Positions 4,924-5,053 of a DNA stretch of 5,053 bases are shown here, piece by piece (the first letter of the stretch is position 1; each line of letters opens with the position of its first letter). Made by a program: the position numbers and the translations under genes. This stretch comes from an uncultured Oscillospiraceae bacterium (lineage in GTDB: Bacteria; Bacillota; Clostridia; UBA1381). The notes under the pieces are model-generated. The model saw nothing but the letters and a program-made list of their open reading frames with translations. It searched no databases and was not told where the DNA came from. The stretch spans positions 1 to 5,053 of the forward strand of contig CAMCPC010000111.1 in assembly GCA_945876665.1 (NCBI GenBank), given 5' to 3'.

Positions 4924-5053
4924 TTTTTCACTCACAATAATTGTCGGCAGTGACATTTCGCTGTACTGTGTGGATATGATGCTGTTTTTTGCGATTCGTG
5001 AATACAGTCCTGCCATCTCACCGCCGTACATGTATATTCCCGTAATATTGCTG
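4921..5053 (-). CDS. C-terminal end of an unidentified convergent gene
   Basis: Read on the minus strand, 44 codons are open from the window edge to a TAA at 4923-4921. They encode a tail that begins SNITGIYMYGGEMAGLYSRI and ends MSLPTIIVSEK. Support for coding comes from the uninterrupted frame, a stop placed exactly at the shared bidirectional terminator, and unremarkable residue composition. The fragment shows a YGGE turn and alternating hydrophobic strands but no motif I can assign to a family, so no function is given. The start and most of the protein lie beyond the window. Confidence 0.65.
   Translation of the reverse strand, partial: SNITGIYMYGGEMAGLYSRIAKNSIISTQYSEMSLPTIIVSEK

Overview
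The window looks like chromosome of a low-to-mid GC, probably anaerobic Firmicute of the class Clostridia. The basis is sigma-A type promoter hexamers, AGGAGG-like ribosome binding sites, Clostridia-like protein sequences, use of the oxygen-sensitive radical-SAM enzyme ThiH for thiazole synthesis, and a leader that fits the HMP-PP riboswitch (thiS motif). No species can be named from this alone.

Layout. Positions 1-780 hold the 3' third of leuS (leucyl-tRNA synthetase), followed by a GC-rich hairpin with only a short T-tract. A complete AEC-family membrane transporter follows (833-1780). Five bases after its stop lies a promoter with both hexamers at consensus (1786-1813). It drives a leader of about 200 nt and a four-gene thiazole operon: thiS (2019-2219), thiG (2263-3030), thiH (3169-4320) and a TenI/ThiE-family gene (4313-4876). 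The operon ends at a strong bidirectional hairpin terminator (4887-4923). Beyond it is the C-terminal end of an unidentified convergent minus-strand gene (4921-5053).

The leader is the most interesting part. Its first section (1824-1892) can fold as a complete intrinsic terminator, or as a short upstream hairpin that captures the 5' arm of the lower terminator stem. The upper terminator hairpin survives in both states. This is the architecture of the terminator-embedded HMP-PP riboswitch. The next section (1891-1997) folds on paper into a second, unrelated long stem with a perfect 12-bp apical helix, ending about 10 nt before the thiS ribosome binding site. I do not recognise it as a known family.

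The gene set is a coherent thiazole branch. ThiS carries sulfur, ThiH makes dehydroglycine from tyrosine, ThiG builds the thiazole, and the last enzyme looks more like the thiazole tautomerase TenI than thiamine phosphate synthase. No pyrimidine (HMP) genes and no thiF are present. Sensing HMP-PP, the partner substrate for the final coupling, would match thiazole supply to pyrimidine supply. Oddities are a ThiS tail that continues three residues past Gly-Gly-Gly, and a 138-nt thiG-thiH gap holding a hairpin and a 17-bp tandem duplication at the thiH start.
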